From: Schistosoma mansoni
Lineage: Eukaryota > Platyhelminthes > Trematoda > Strigeidida > Schistosomatidae
Assembly: GCF_000237925.1 (NCBI RefSeq)
Contig: NC_031495.1
Coordinates: 23,888,872 to 23,952,871, forward strand
DNA: 64,000 nt
Reading direction: 5' to 3'
Both the position numbers and the translations under genes were made by a program. Under the pieces are notes generated by a model that did no database searches, was not told the origin of the DNA, and worked only from the letters and a program-made list of their open reading frames with translations. This document shows, piece after piece, positions 23,671 through 34,808 of this stretch (positions are counted from its first letter, which is position 1; each line of letters begins with the position of its first letter).

Positions 23671-24085
23671 TTATAAGCAAAGGTGGATAGTGGCTAGCAG
23701 TGGAATCCAGGACACACGTTTCCTCCTATTAGGGACTCGTCAGCTGGATGCACCTGAATCTCAGAGTTGATGTTCACTCTGGGACTCGAACCCAGTACCG
23801 TCTGCTTCAAATGCCATCGCGTTATCCACTTAGCTAGTCAGTCCTGATAGTCACCTTCTTGTGCAATGGGGTGAAGTTTAAATTCACTTAGTATTACTTG
23901 TTTGAATTTTCCCATTGTTATTTAGGACTGCAATTGGTAAGTCTCTTATTGTCCATATGTGCATACTATGCGTATTGCCTCGATAAAGCCTTGATTCGCA
24001 GGCATTCTAGGCAAAGATGGATAGCGGCTAGCAGTGGACTCCAGGATGCGCGTTTCGTCCTACTTAGGACTTGTCAGCTGGATAA
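23671..24085 (-). mobile_element. Family B hammerhead SINE, direct tandem dimer (partial)
   Basis: One full reverse-strand unit from 23677 is followed without a break by the start of a second unit at 24011: GCAAAGGTGGATAGTGGCTA against GCAAAGATGGATAGCGGCTA, a period of 334 bp. The second unit ends just past its hammerhead, at about 24085. The first unit carries the tRNA-like B box (GGGACTCGAACCCAG) and A-box region. Such head-to-tail units bounded by hammerheads are the arrangement described for retrozymes and for Sm-alpha satellite DNA. Confidence 0.8.
23705..23749 (-). ncRNA. Hammerhead ribozyme in family B (first unit)
   Basis: In RNA sense: stem I ATCCAG/CTGGAT perfect, core CTGACGA intact, GAAA intact, cleavage triplet GTC. 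Stem II is GTCC against GGAG, so its first base pair next to the core is lost. The downstream unit has a second hammerhead at 24038-24083 with core CTGACAA. Confidence 0.75.
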
Positions 24086-24483
24086 ATGCCTAAGGTTTTG
24101 AAACTCTAAATTTAACACAGAATACAGTAGCAAATCTGTTACTAATATTTCTGACCTTAAGTAAGCATTTCGAATATTAAACACCATACAATGATTTAAC
24201 TTGATATCCTATTAGGTAGAAATTACTTTCAAGTTGAATTAACATATTTTCTGAGAACTAGTTTATAGTTATGAGAATGATACCTTGTTTAAATTATTGA
24301 GTATTGTTTAGTCATTCTATATTTTGATATTTAATCTTGTAGGGGTCATTTGAGTAGAAAAAACCAACTTAAACATAAGAGAATGAAAAAAACTTTTTTT
24401 AAGGTAGAAATTTCCCCAAATAAGTTATTCAAATCTTCAATATTTCAACTTCAGATGTCTTATAAATATACATGTATTATCCC

Positions 24484-24485
<2 letters not shown>

Positions 24486-24522
<37 letters not shown>
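24486..24522. repeat. (TA)n microsatellite
   Basis: About 18 TA units. Other simple repeats in the window: interrupted (ATT)n at 38921-38966 and (AT)n near 59499-59519. Confidence 0.95.
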
Positions 24523-24524
<2 letters not shown>

Positions 24525-25114
24525 AAAAGCAACATAATCTTACTAAAGAAATAATTTAGGTCATTTGAACTTAGTCATTTCTGATTGTTTTCATTTTTGT
24601 GAACTCTAAAGAATTTGAAAATATAGGTCAGTTGATCGGTTGTTGTTTTTTTTCTTATGTTGTAAACATAAATACTCACTCATTCAATGGGATATTTATT
24701 TCTAGTTAGTTATTATTATTTTTTTCATTATCAGTAAATAATAAAATAATAAATGAAACCTTTTATTATTTCCAATACTTTGGTAACATTTTTATTCATT
24801 GAAGTTAATTGTTCTATTGTGTATTATCAAAAAATTAGGTGATCTATATTAGGTCCGGAATGCTTTGTAGCCTCTTGTTTATCATCGACCTTATTGTATA
24901 ATGAAAAAAATAAATAAATAAAGATATGTGAGCAATAAAATTATGTGTTTTGACATTGTTAAGTCTATGAGTCTTTTGAAGTTAATTCAAATCCACCGTT
25001 AAGTGACTAATATAGTGAGGGTATTTCTATTAGTTGTGCGTAAATATTCGATCAAATGAATAATCTGAAATGAAATTGTCGTGTTGTTATCTGAATGAAT
25101 TAATTTCAATTTTA
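24523..25114. other. AT-rich intergenic, nothing recognised
   Basis: No gene or repeat copy seen. Confidence 0.5.
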
Positions 25115-25119
25115 AAATG

Positions 25120-25638
25120 TGTCATACCTTGTTGCCGAGTGGATGCCCAGTTAATGTATGAACGTGATAAGACTGCTAATCAGAGAGCAGCGAATTATCG
25201 ATCGGAGCAGTGACACACGAAAACCATACGAGCAGTCTAGAGTACGTATCGGTCCTGCTTTTTGCCTAGTCCAGCCAGTCAAGTCCAGAACACCATTAAC
25301 AGTCTCTGCAATATGAATCATTATATTTCAAACATACTCAGTTTATATACCAAACAAACTGACCACAACGTACCAATAAAATAGAAAATAACATTTGTAC
25401 AAGATTTAGTCAAATGTGGCTGTGAATAGGAGGAGCAATAATTAATAGACTGGGTATAACTCAGGAATGGTAAATCGTACACTAATAGTCCAAGGGTTAA
25501 AATAAAGCACACAATGAAATGAACATGAATATGAGTAGTTTAATTATTTAACAAATATACGATAAACATTTTATGCATAATATTAGTCCATAAATGGATC
25601 CCAAAGTTACCATTCACTATTGTTATCGGGGCATAACA
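25120..25638 (-). mobile_element. Family E solo LTR, reverse, with 5-bp TSD
   Basis: A 519-bp fossil LTR related to 22801-23313 and more diverged than the other two solo copies. It is flanked by AAATG at 25115-25119 and 25639-25643. No internal region is attached. Confidence 0.8.
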
Positions 25639-25643
25639 AAATG

Positions 25644-26439
25644 ATCAAAGTTTAAAATATGGCATAATAGTGATATAAAGGTTTTAGCCTCGTCATGAAG
25701 TCCGAAGGTTTTTGGTTTGATCCAAACAAATATTTCTCAAAACATTGGATACCACTGTAAGAGAGGAAAGCCATATGTTCGTTATAAACGTAAGTAAACG
25801 TAAACTATCTTAATTTTCAGATATCAATTGCACTTCACTGCTAGTCAAAGAATGAAAGGATTTATTTACAAATGAGTAAGAATAAATACTTATCATAATT
25901 ATAAATCGATCTGTCATTTAGTTAGCTTATTAATAAAAAATTTTTAGTTGTCCGTTTTTATGATGAATAATGTAACAGCCACAGAGTCACTGAAAACCAA
26001 AGAGTATTTGGGAGTTGTTTAATACTAGTTTAGGACTCATTAGTTGTGCTGAGAGATTGAATCCAAGAAGTTCAACTGTCATGGATGACCACTGACTTGG
26101 AACTCATTAGCTGAATTATTAACATTAAATATCAACAGTGATATCTTTATCACTGTCTATAAGGTTGAACTCCATCAGTCATGAATTTTTACCAGGGATT
26201 CGAGAAATGGAACACTAGTGAAAAGTAAATATTATTTAGATGGGTAATTCATGAAGACTGATTCTGTATGAAAACAGTCTTACTCGTACCTTAAAATTCC
26301 TTGCTAACCACTTAACTGAAATGATTTACTAGCTAAATAAAGTGAACCTTGTTTCAAATATATTTTTCTGATTTTATTTCACATAAAAAATGGGTGATGA
26401 TAGATACTTCTTTTTATGAATTTTTTAATAAGTCAATAT
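25644..26439. other. AT-rich intergenic, nothing recognised
   Basis: No gene seen. Scattered weak resemblance to tRNA-like SINE boxes was not strong enough to call. Confidence 0.45.
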
Positions 26440-26725
26440 TGTAGTGAACGAGAACATAAACGGGGCCAATCGAATGTATTTGAAAACACAAATCACAGAA
26501 CGTCTTAGTAAAATCTTAGACCCATACAGAAAATATTTCATTTGCAAAATGTCAACCAATTGTCTCAGACTTCATTGTTGTTTTGTTTCCATACTAATCA
26601 TTCTTTGTTCTCGTTCTCTTCATTTCGACCTTCTTAATCTTCTGCCTTCAGGCATTTCATTTTCAATTGATAATACATACTACTTATATCTGTCAACACC
26701 AATAGCAAACACCATAATATATTTC
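26440..26725 (+). repeat. Family D interspersed repeat (copy 3)
   Basis: Starts TGTAGTGAACGAGAACATAA and ends near CACCAT. AATAT lies on both sides (26435-26439 and just after the CACCAT end), a possible 5-bp target duplication. The 113-residue open frame covering it is not conserved in the other copies and is not a gene. Confidence 0.65.
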
Positions 26726-27179
26726 ACTAACATATTTTGCCTTTCTTTTAATATGGTTCCCGAAAGTTACATATGTATAAAATAGCAAATCACTCAAAAA
26801 TATTTTCCGTTATCTTCCTTTTTGATTTCATTTAACATGTGAGATTTTGATTTTATTTACTTGGCATGAACATTTTAAATGTCAGAATAGATCGATCATG
26901 TTTTTCTCCTACTCTAATTTATCTTTAGCATGTTGTTAATTTTTTTTTAAAAAAATTTTATCTTAAAATTAAAAAAAAATAAGTGGGATGATAAAACTTT
27001 TTCTAAACAAAAAAACATTCCTTTATATATTGACTCAATCGATTTGAGTTTCTTTTTTCATTGTTATTATCATTTTAAATGAATTTTTTTGTTTTACAGA
27101 ACTTTTTTATAATTTAAAAATAAAAGAAAAATTTTGAATTAAAAAAAAAATTTAATTTTTCCTCTATAAATCAAGTAGC

Positions 27180-27245
27180 TTCAAGTAGACTTATGCTTTC
27201 AACTATGTAAATACTAAATCTCCACAAAAACCCCCTTCTGATTAA
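27180..27245 (+). mobile_element. Family C 3'-end fragment
   Basis: Only the last part of the SINE: CTTATGCTTTCAACTATG then AATACTAAATCTCCACAAAA and CCCCCTTCTGAT. No promoter boxes or ribozyme remain. Confidence 0.65.
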
Positions 27246-28538
27246 AATCAAGTTATTTGTTATGGATAATTATGAAAATAGTAGTCAGCTTATAAAAAAA
27301 AACAAAGATTATTTCAAAACATTTAAATCTAAATGTTTTTCTTTAAAACTATCAAGAAGAGTGACAGATTGTAATGAAATATTAAAAAATAAAATGGAGA
27401 AAAAACCAAATAATATATTTTAATATCCAAATGAGTAGAAAATTAGATTTTCTGATGTTTCGTGACTCAGTTAAAGCCACTTCTTCAGAGAATAAATAAT
27501 CAAATTAACATCCATCCAAGTTTAAATAGTACAACGGGAAAACACGAATATTATGATAAATAATGATATTGATATTCGGAGCTGTATATAGTTAAAATTT
27601 AATAGTAGTATTAGTCAGTTCTACTTCCATAGGATTTCTTCTAAATGGAAAGTATTTGACTAACATAATGCATAATTTCATTTACTAAAATAAATGTTAG
27701 CTATAGGAGTTGAAATTGAGGGAATTTCTTTCTGTTTTTAAGGGAGATGAACAAGTCTAAGTAGATACTTCCTACTATCTTGAACTTAGGCTGTATAATT
27801 GGTATATAAGCAAATGTTATACTGATAATTTCACACGTTTTTGTGAAGCAATTAAGAAACTAACTCAAAGGTACTTTCTTAGAAGTAGTTTTCATCTGAA
27901 AATTTCAAATTACATTCCATCCCATTTGTAAGTAAACGTTATCCAATAATTTCATTTTTCAAAATGTTCAACGAGTAAAATTAAACAGTTTGAGCGTTTT
28001 CCTCGACAACTTGCAGTGAGATACTTTAAGAAAGAAAAACAGTGATCTTCTGTTTGTTAAGCTTCAAATATATATGACACTGTTACTAAAATCTTAACAA
28101 ATATTAATACAGGCTTACAAAACACCTTAATTTAATAGAAGTACAAATTTCTTGAGTTTATCATATAATCAAGGTATATCAAGCAAAGGTGTTCTTATAT
28201 ACATTGAAAAAAACATAAGTTTTACTGTGTTTTATATGGAGGCTGATAGCTTGCATTGTTATTGTAGCAATATGTTCATAATATTTCATCTATACTTTAT
28301 TATCACTATCATTATATGGTGACTTGAATAAAACGTTCTCGTAAAGATTACAGCTTTAGGGAACACCGTATAGACATGCAAATTATCTTATAAATAAAAA
28401 TTATTTTAATTCAGATTATTCAATAATTTGTTAAACGGGAAATTTTATGATTAACTAAACTAAGCAGTATTACAGTTGAGTATAGTTACATTGATCAATA
28501 GTAAAGTCAAGGAATTAACATTCTTAGAAAAAAAAACC
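27246..28538. other. AT-rich intergenic, nothing recognised
   Basis: No gene or repeat copy supported. Confidence 0.5.
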
Positions 28539-28828
28539 ACGTCTGTTGTGAGATAACAACTCACTTTGTGGATCAGTTGAAGTTAGACATTAACACCGTT
28601 AGACCCCGGCTCAATGGTCTAGAGGTTAAGCGCTCACGTACGAGATTGATAGGTCGTGGGTTTGAGGTTTGAATCACGCGAGGTGGGATCGTGGATGCGC
28701 ACTGCTGAGGAGTCCCACAATAGGACGAAACGGCCATCCAGTGCTTTCAGGTTTTCCATGTTGGTCTAGCTTCAATCGACTCATGCTTTCAACTATGAAA
28801 ATACTAAATCTCCACAAAACCCCTTCTG
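28539..28828 (+). mobile_element. Family C SINE with the best-kept hammerhead
   Basis: Leader from CACGTCTGTTGTGAGATAAC, A box TGGTCTAGAGGTTAAGCGC, a B-box region with a short internal duplication (GGGTTTGAGGTTTGAATCAC), hammerhead, then the 3' module to CCCCTTCTGA at about 28828. Confidence 0.85.
28699..28744 (+). ncRNA. Hammerhead ribozyme in family C (28.7-kb copy)
   Basis: Stem I GCACTG/CAGTGC is perfect (28699-28704 with 28739-28744). Core CTGAGGA is at 28705-28711, stem II GTCC/GGAC is perfect, and GAAA is at 28727-28730. The cleavage triplet is ATC (28736-28738), still of the permitted NUH type, but this change costs the C-G pair of the tiny stem III. This is the best-paired family C ribozyme in the window. 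Confidence 0.8.
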
Positions 28829-29868
28829 AAAAAAATCTTACTCAATAACGATCAGTTTAATATATGATATTTTGGCTTTTATTATAAATATACTACTATT
28901 CATAGATTGTGTTTGGGAAAGTTTATTTTCATCTAGAAAAAGAAATGTATCTAAAATTACAATAAAAATAAGTAGTAAGTAAGAGTATGTAGTACAGTTA
29001 TGATTATATACATTTCATTTTAGTTCTTTGCTACAAAAAAAACTACAGAATTTATAGGAGTATCTAGGAATGATTTCATGTATCAATTCCAATTAAATCA
29101 ATATGAACTTAAATGTTTATCAATTAGAGTTTTGCCTACTTTTCATCTTATTTCAATACATTCTCTATTAAGTATTCATCTTTAGGTAAATTTATTCAAA
29201 ATGAGAAAAATGCTTCTTAATAGAGATAAACTATTATCATTCATTATGTTGTAACAATAGGGATTTTAACTTTTTTTTAATGTAAATACACAACTGTGCA
29301 CGTTAACAAATCGCTATACAATAACACTGATGAAGCTTGAATTAGTCAAAATACAAACCAACTAACTTTAAATGATAAATACCTAACAAATTAAGTTAAT
29401 CCAGTCTAATAAGCTTTTTTAATTCATTCTTGATAGTAAGTTAAATTATTTAGTCATGTGATTTGTACGAATGTTTTCAGTAGAACGATAATTTTGATAT
29501 GGAATCAAAATCACCTGACAAACTGTTAGAGAGCAAGAATTATGATGTAGACAATTCGATCCTATTTGGTATCCTAGGAAATCATACATATTCGCATACA
29601 GAGTGTATCGATTCAGATTTTGTATTTTTTTAATCAGTTTATGATGCAATATAAACGTCAAATGAAGTATCTAATATTTAAGTTTGAAAAAAAATACAAC
29701 AGTTTATATAAAGTATGACAACTTAAAACCGTGATTTAGTTATTTTGATAACAAATAGAGAAGATTAAATGAAAAAAAGAACACAACTACACCTATTAAA
29801 TATACAAAAATTCATAGGTTTAACATTTTTATATGAAATGATAAAGACAAAAAAGCTTAAGGAGCAAA
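28829..29868. other. AT-rich intergenic, nothing recognised
   Basis: No gene or repeat copy supported. Confidence 0.5.
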
Positions 29869-29890
29869 GATAGATAATGCTAGCAGTGGA

Positions 29891-29935
29891 ATCCAGGACA
29901 CGCATTTCCTCCTATTTGGGACTCGTCAGCTGGAT
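29891..29935 (-). ncRNA. Hammerhead ribozyme, minus arm of family B pair
   Basis: In RNA sense: stem I ATCCAG/CTGGAT perfect, core CTGACGA and GAAA intact, triplet GTC. Stem II GTCC faces GGAG, so the core-proximal pair is missing. Confidence 0.75.
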
Positions 29936-30221
29936 GTACCTACATCACAGAGTTCATGTTCACTCTGTGACTCGAACCCAGTATCGTTCGCTTCAAACGC
30001 CATCGCGTTATCCACCTAGTTACTGAGTCCTGATATCCACTTTCTTGTGCAATGGAGTGAATTTTAAATTCACTTGGTATGGTTTGCTTGTACCTTCCCA
30101 TTGTTATTTAGGATTGCAATTGATCAGGACTCAGTAGCTAAGTGGATAACGCGATGGCATTTGAAGCGGACGGTACTATGTTCGAGTCCCAGAGTGAACA
30201 TCAACTCTGAGATGCAGGTAC

Positions 30222-30266
30222 ATCCAGCTGACGAGTCCCAAATGGAACGAAACACGCATCCTGGAT
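30222..30266 (+). ncRNA. Hammerhead ribozyme, plus arm of family B pair
   Basis: ATCCAG (30222-30227), CTGACGA (30228-30234), GTCC, loop CAAAT, GGAAC, GAAA (30249-30252), triplet ATC (30258-30260), CTGGAT (30261-30266). Stem I is perfect and the core intact; stem II has one mismatch. Confidence 0.8.
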
Positions 30267-30400
30267 TCCACTGCTAGCCACTATCCATCTTTGCTTACAA
30301 TGCTTGTGAATTAAGTCTATATTGAGGCAATACGCACAGTATGCACATATGGCCATTAAGAGACTGATCAATCGCAGTCCTAAACATCAATGGGAAGATA

Positions 30401-30860
30401 AAAGTAAACAATATCAACTTAAAAAAAATCTTAAATTTAATTTTTTTTCTCTTGTTATCGAATTATGAAAATGGAAACTGCAAAATATATATAAAAATCT
30501 ATTCTATAGATTTTTGAAAACAAATAATGTTTCCAATTGACTTTTGTTGTTGTGTACATTAGAAAACAAACAAACAAACAATGACAAGTATCCTTTCTAA
30601 TAACAAAAAAAATTATTCAAATAATTTACAATAATAATATCTTCAATAAACAAAACACCTAACTACGTAAATATATTTTCATCTTAACTTATTATTTAAT
30701 TAAGAATTGAATCACTCATAAATTTGATTTTAAATGTTTCTATGATTTGATGTTTTTTTTCTTTTAAAAAAAGGTAAGAGATTTGCATTGTAAACATAAT
30801 TGTCTTTTCAAAATTTTCATTGTTTACACATAAAAAAGCGTATTACAAACTATCAAAATA
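30401..30860. other. AT-rich intergenic, nothing recognised
   Basis: No gene or repeat copy supported. Confidence 0.5.
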
Positions 30861-30861
30861 G

Positions 30862-31232
30862 GTAAAGATGGATAGTGGCTAGCGATGGAATCCAGGACGC
30901 GCGTTTCCTTCTATTAGGGACTCGTCAGCTGGATGCACCTGCATCTCAGAGTTGATGTTCACCCTGGGACTCGAACCAAGTACCGTCCGCTTCAAATGCC
31001 ATCGTGTTACCCACTTAGCTACTGAGTCCTGATAGCCACTTGCTTGTGCAATGGGGTGAAGTTTAAATTCTTTTGGTATTGTTTATTTGAATTTTCCCAT
31101 TGATGTTTAGGACTGCAATTGATCAGTCTCTTATTAGACATATGTGCATACTGTGCGTATTGCCTCGATATAGCCTTAATTCACAAGCATTATAAGCAAA
31201 GATTAATAGTGGCCAGTAGTGGAATTTAGGAC
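30862..31232 (-). mobile_element. Family B hammerhead SINE, direct dimer (partial)
   Basis: A complete reverse unit from 30862 (GTAAAGATGGATAGTGGCTA) is followed by the start of a second at 31196 (GCAAAGATTAATAGTGGCCA), again 334 bp apart. The second unit stops inside its hammerhead at GGACGCGC. The hammerhead of the first unit (30890-30934) has intact CTGACGA, GAAA and GTC and a perfect stem I, but a broken stem II. Confidence 0.8.
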
Positions 31233-31372
31233 GCGCACTTCTAAGGAGTCCCATGACATGACGAAACGGCCGTCCAGTGCTTCCAGGTTTTCCATGGTGG
31301 TCTAGATTCAGTTGACTCATGATTTCAACTATATATAATTTCTGAAAATCTCCGCAGAACCCCCTTCTGATA
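31228..31372 (+). mobile_element. Family C 3' half fused to family B
   Basis: Immediately after the family B GGACGCGC, the sequence continues as plus-strand family C, from the 5' strand of its hammerhead (CACTTCTAAGGAGTCCC) through the ribozyme and 3' module to CCCCCTTCTGATAA. The family C tRNA-like head is absent. The fusion point lies in the hammerheads of both families. Confidence 0.8.
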
Positions 31373-31637
31373 AAAAAGTAATTGTTTTAATTTATACGAA
31401 TCAGACTAAAAATCATCTGTTACAACCTAAATTTTTACTTATGACCATTTATTCAATTTTTATTTTTTTGGGAAACAATAATTTGAAATAAGAAGATTAT
31501 GTTAATTACTGTTGAATTTCACCATGATAAAGAAATTCGTGAATTAAAATCTTTTAATTTATGACATTTTGCATTCAGTTTAGTAAATTACCATTGATAC
31601 TTTATCATTGATCAGTTATAACCAATTAAACTAAAGT

Positions 31638-31932
31638 CGTGCCTAGTGGAGTTCAACCATGTCTATTGTGAGGCGCTTAAACGGTCCCACAATATCGTGG
31701 ATTAGTTGAAGTTAGACATTAATGCCGTTGGATGCCGACCGGCTCAGTGGTCTAAAGGTTAAGCGTTAGTGCGTGAGACCGAAGGTCCTGGAATCGAATG
31801 CTGTGTGACGGGTAGTGAATGTTCACTTCTGAAGAGTCCTATACTAGGACGAAATGACCGTCCAGTACTTCTGGGTTTTCAATGATGGTATAGCTTAGAT
31901 TGACTAATGAATTCAACTGTTAAGATTATAAT
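31638..31932 (+). mobile_element. Family C SINE, old copy
   Basis: Leader, A box (GGTCTAAAGGTTAAGCGT), decayed B box (GGAATCGAATGC) and 3' module are recognisable but scattered with changes. The hammerhead at 31820-31868 keeps CTGAAGA, GTCC/GGAC, GAAA and GTC, but stem I is weak. Confidence 0.7.
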
Positions 31933-34500
31933 CAATAAAAACAATATAGAACCTAAAATCAAGTCGAAATAGAAGAATACATATATTTAGAAACGAGCGA
32001 TTTGTAAGCAATGAATTTAATGTTTTAATGAAATGTCATAAATCTATGTTGCAAATAATTTTCATACAAGTGAGAATAGCAAAATAAGAAAAATCCTTTA
32101 CTTGTACCAATCACACCAACTTTATTAATTTGGAGTAGTAGTCATTTTACCATAATTTAATGTATCTATGAGTAAAAATAGTAAACATTAGTTATATTTA
32201 TATATTGAACTCATCTGTGTTTGATATTTGTTTGTTTTCGTGCTCAGTAAAATGTGTGAATGGTGGCTTAAACTCATATTTCCATCGAAGTAAACAGTTA
32301 CAAAACATTCAATACCTATCACTTCAATTTTCCTAGCGGTTACAATACCGTCATTTTTTCAAAGTTAAAACGTTTAGATTTTTGATTTTTTTCAGTTCGC
32401 TATACAAAGTGGTTCATATTCGCCAATGTCAGTGAGCTAATGCCCTAATTTCAACTCAGTTGACCCTCTATGTCTCACCTGTAGCCAAAAAAACATAAGA
32501 TTTACATGTAACCTCGGTTTTCACCAGCTGATTCATAACTGAGGAAAACAATTAACCTTACGCATTAAAAGAATATAGGTAAGACTAATAAATGAATGTT
32601 TGTTTTAAGAAGTAAACTATGAAGTTATTTTGAAATGTTACCTCAAAATCTTGGATACTAACTTTTTTGTAGTCGTATTCAAAAGAAAATACAGGAAAAA
32701 TGTAAACTAGTCAACCAACTAATGGTAATATTTAGCTTCATTATGTCGTTGATATGATAACCAAGAAAAATTGGGAAAATCTTTTAGGTAATTGTTACCT
32801 AGGGCTATATTTCAATCATTTTCTTCACAACTACGTGTAGCTAATTACTATATTGGTAATTCATATTTTTTTAAACTTCTTGCCGAGTCTAAAATAACCA
32901 TTACAGCATTATAGAAGAAAAGAATACTTTTTGTTCAAAGGTAAAAGAGATCAATAAAAAATTACTTTGAACTTCATATAGTCTTAAGAAGTAATAATTC
33001 ACTACCTTCAAGCTGTAAATTAATTTGTTTATTACAAGAATAAAAAAAATAAACACAGTTGAGACTTATCATTTTTGCAGTTAGTGTTTTTATTTGTTGG
33101 TTCATTCATTCGGTCAAACTCGGTTATAATATAAGCAACGCAAACGAATGCCTTGACATTTTCTGTAGTTATAATTTTTGTTATATTTTTGGATAGGTGT
33201 TAGCAATGCAATCCAAGACTTGTGTTTTGTTGTGTTCAAATCTCATTAGCTGAAAATATCTCTTTCTTAATGCTACTGTTTATACTCAGTCTAAAATTCA
33301 CCACTTATTCATTCTACTACCACTTACTGGGTTAAAAGGATAATCATCATATTCAATTGTATAATATTTATAAACACTTGCAGTTTCTTTCTGTCCATAT
33401 ATTTTTGTTATTCACTACCTAAAAGTACAGTCAGCTTGTAAAAACAAACAGTATTGTGACATTTATAACAGAGTTTGGTCAAATTCTACCTTCATTATCC
33501 CTGTAGTCGTTATGGACATTGAGTCATTTTAAGCTAAGAAAAAGTATCAGAACTATAGGTACGATAATTAAAATGAAATTATTCATAATTAGTATCAGAG
33601 GAATTCAAGTCAAACATTATGCAGTTTATTAGTTATTTTAATTATTCATTACTTTGCTGGATAATTCAAAATTGATTTTTAAACATTATAAGTCATAAAA
33701 TAATTTTTATTGCCCAATGTTCAGCTACACAGCTTAGAAAACTTCTGAAAACAATAAAATCAGAAAGTGAATATTACAAGTCATTCATCAGAACAGTTAA
33801 TTATCCGACTGGGTATAAATTGATAAACAAAGTAAACCACTTATCAAGAGTAAGAAATCGTTTTGTTACATCAGTTTAGCAATGCAGGAAATTTAATACA
33901 AACATAGTTTCGACTACTTTCTAGCCTATTCCCTGTTTAAGTAATTCACGTTGAGTACGTTTTATGAAACCATTAATTTTCTGAAACATAAAAATATTGG
34001 AGTTAGTAAATTCTTATTTACAATCAAGTCATAATTTAACAAATACTTGATTTCATCCTATTACTTTCAATGTCTATTCAGCCATTAATTTCACGGATCT
34101 GTTACCCTATTCCCTAATCTATGTAGTTAGTTTACGTAAATAAAAGTATGTAGTAGTCTCGATTGAAGTATTTAATATCATTATTTATATTTTATTCTGT
34201 TGATTTATTGTCTTATGAAACCTGATCTTAAATTCATTAATTAAATGATGTCAGATATTTATGTCAAACGATATGTCTTTTTTGTAATTTTGGACTGTTT
34301 AAACCATAGTGCGCAAACTTGAGATTGGTTAAAATAAATTGTAGCCAGAAATCTTGTTCATTGTGTTCAAAATGTGTCATACGACAATCAAGTATGTTAT
34401 CAAAAACCAATTTATATAGACAAATATCTAAAATATTTGATCAAAGCTTTATATAAAGCTAAGTATTAACTAGTTTTCATGCCGCTTCCTGTATTCTAAT
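31933..34500. other. AT-rich intergenic with a relic of family B
   Basis: No gene seen. At about 33193-33335 a reverse family B relic is visible from the order GGTGTTAGCAATGCAATCCA, TCATTAGCTGAAAATA and ACCACTTACTGGG. The promoter boxes and ribozyme are no longer intact. Confidence 0.4.
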
Positions 34501-34808
34501 GTTCACTACTTACATCGACATAAGTAGTATATAACGCTAGTCAGGAATAGAATGTCTAGCAGCAGAAGGCCGGGAAGATTGACGAGGAAAGAACGGAAAC
34601 AGAAGGCAATTGATATAGAAATGCAGGAACAATGAAGTATGAAACTATTGACTGACAGTTCGAAAAGGAACAATCAAGTTTGAGACAATTGATTAATATT
34701 TTGCAAATTAAGTATTCACTGTATGGTTCTCAGATTCTATTAAGATTTTCTGTAGTTTGTACGCTCAAATACATCCCATTGTTCCCACTGATATTCTCGT
34801 TCACTACT
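34501..34808 (-). repeat. Family D interspersed repeat (copy 4)
   Basis: Right end TTCTCGTTCACTACTG. The interior shares AATTGATTAATATTTTGCAA and the TATGGTTCTCAGATT block with copies 2, 3 and 5 in reverse complement. TTCACTAC occurs near both ends. Confidence 0.65.

Larger units (their letters stand above)
29869..30400. mobile_element. Family B SINEs, inverted head-to-head pair
   Basis: A minus copy at 29869-30119 and a plus copy at 30127-30400 meet near GCAATTGATCAGGACTCAGT. Each has A-box region (plus: TAGCTAAGTGGATAACGCG), B box (plus: GTTCGAGTCCC), hammerhead and 3' module. The arms pair over about 250 bp, so a transcript would fold into a long hairpin with one ribozyme strand in each arm. 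Confidence 0.85.

Noticed and set aside
23671-24085. CRISPR-like or satellite array
   Set aside because: The repeat is a 334-bp SINE dimer in a eukaryotic genome, not short spaced repeats; only two units are present.
26444-26785. 113-residue open frame over family D
   Set aside because: Not kept in the other family D copies; composition random.
30130-30200. A/B-box sequences read as tRNA genes
   Set aside because: They are tRNA-derived SINE heads: no cloverleaf acceptor pairing and always followed by a hammerhead and SINE 3' module.
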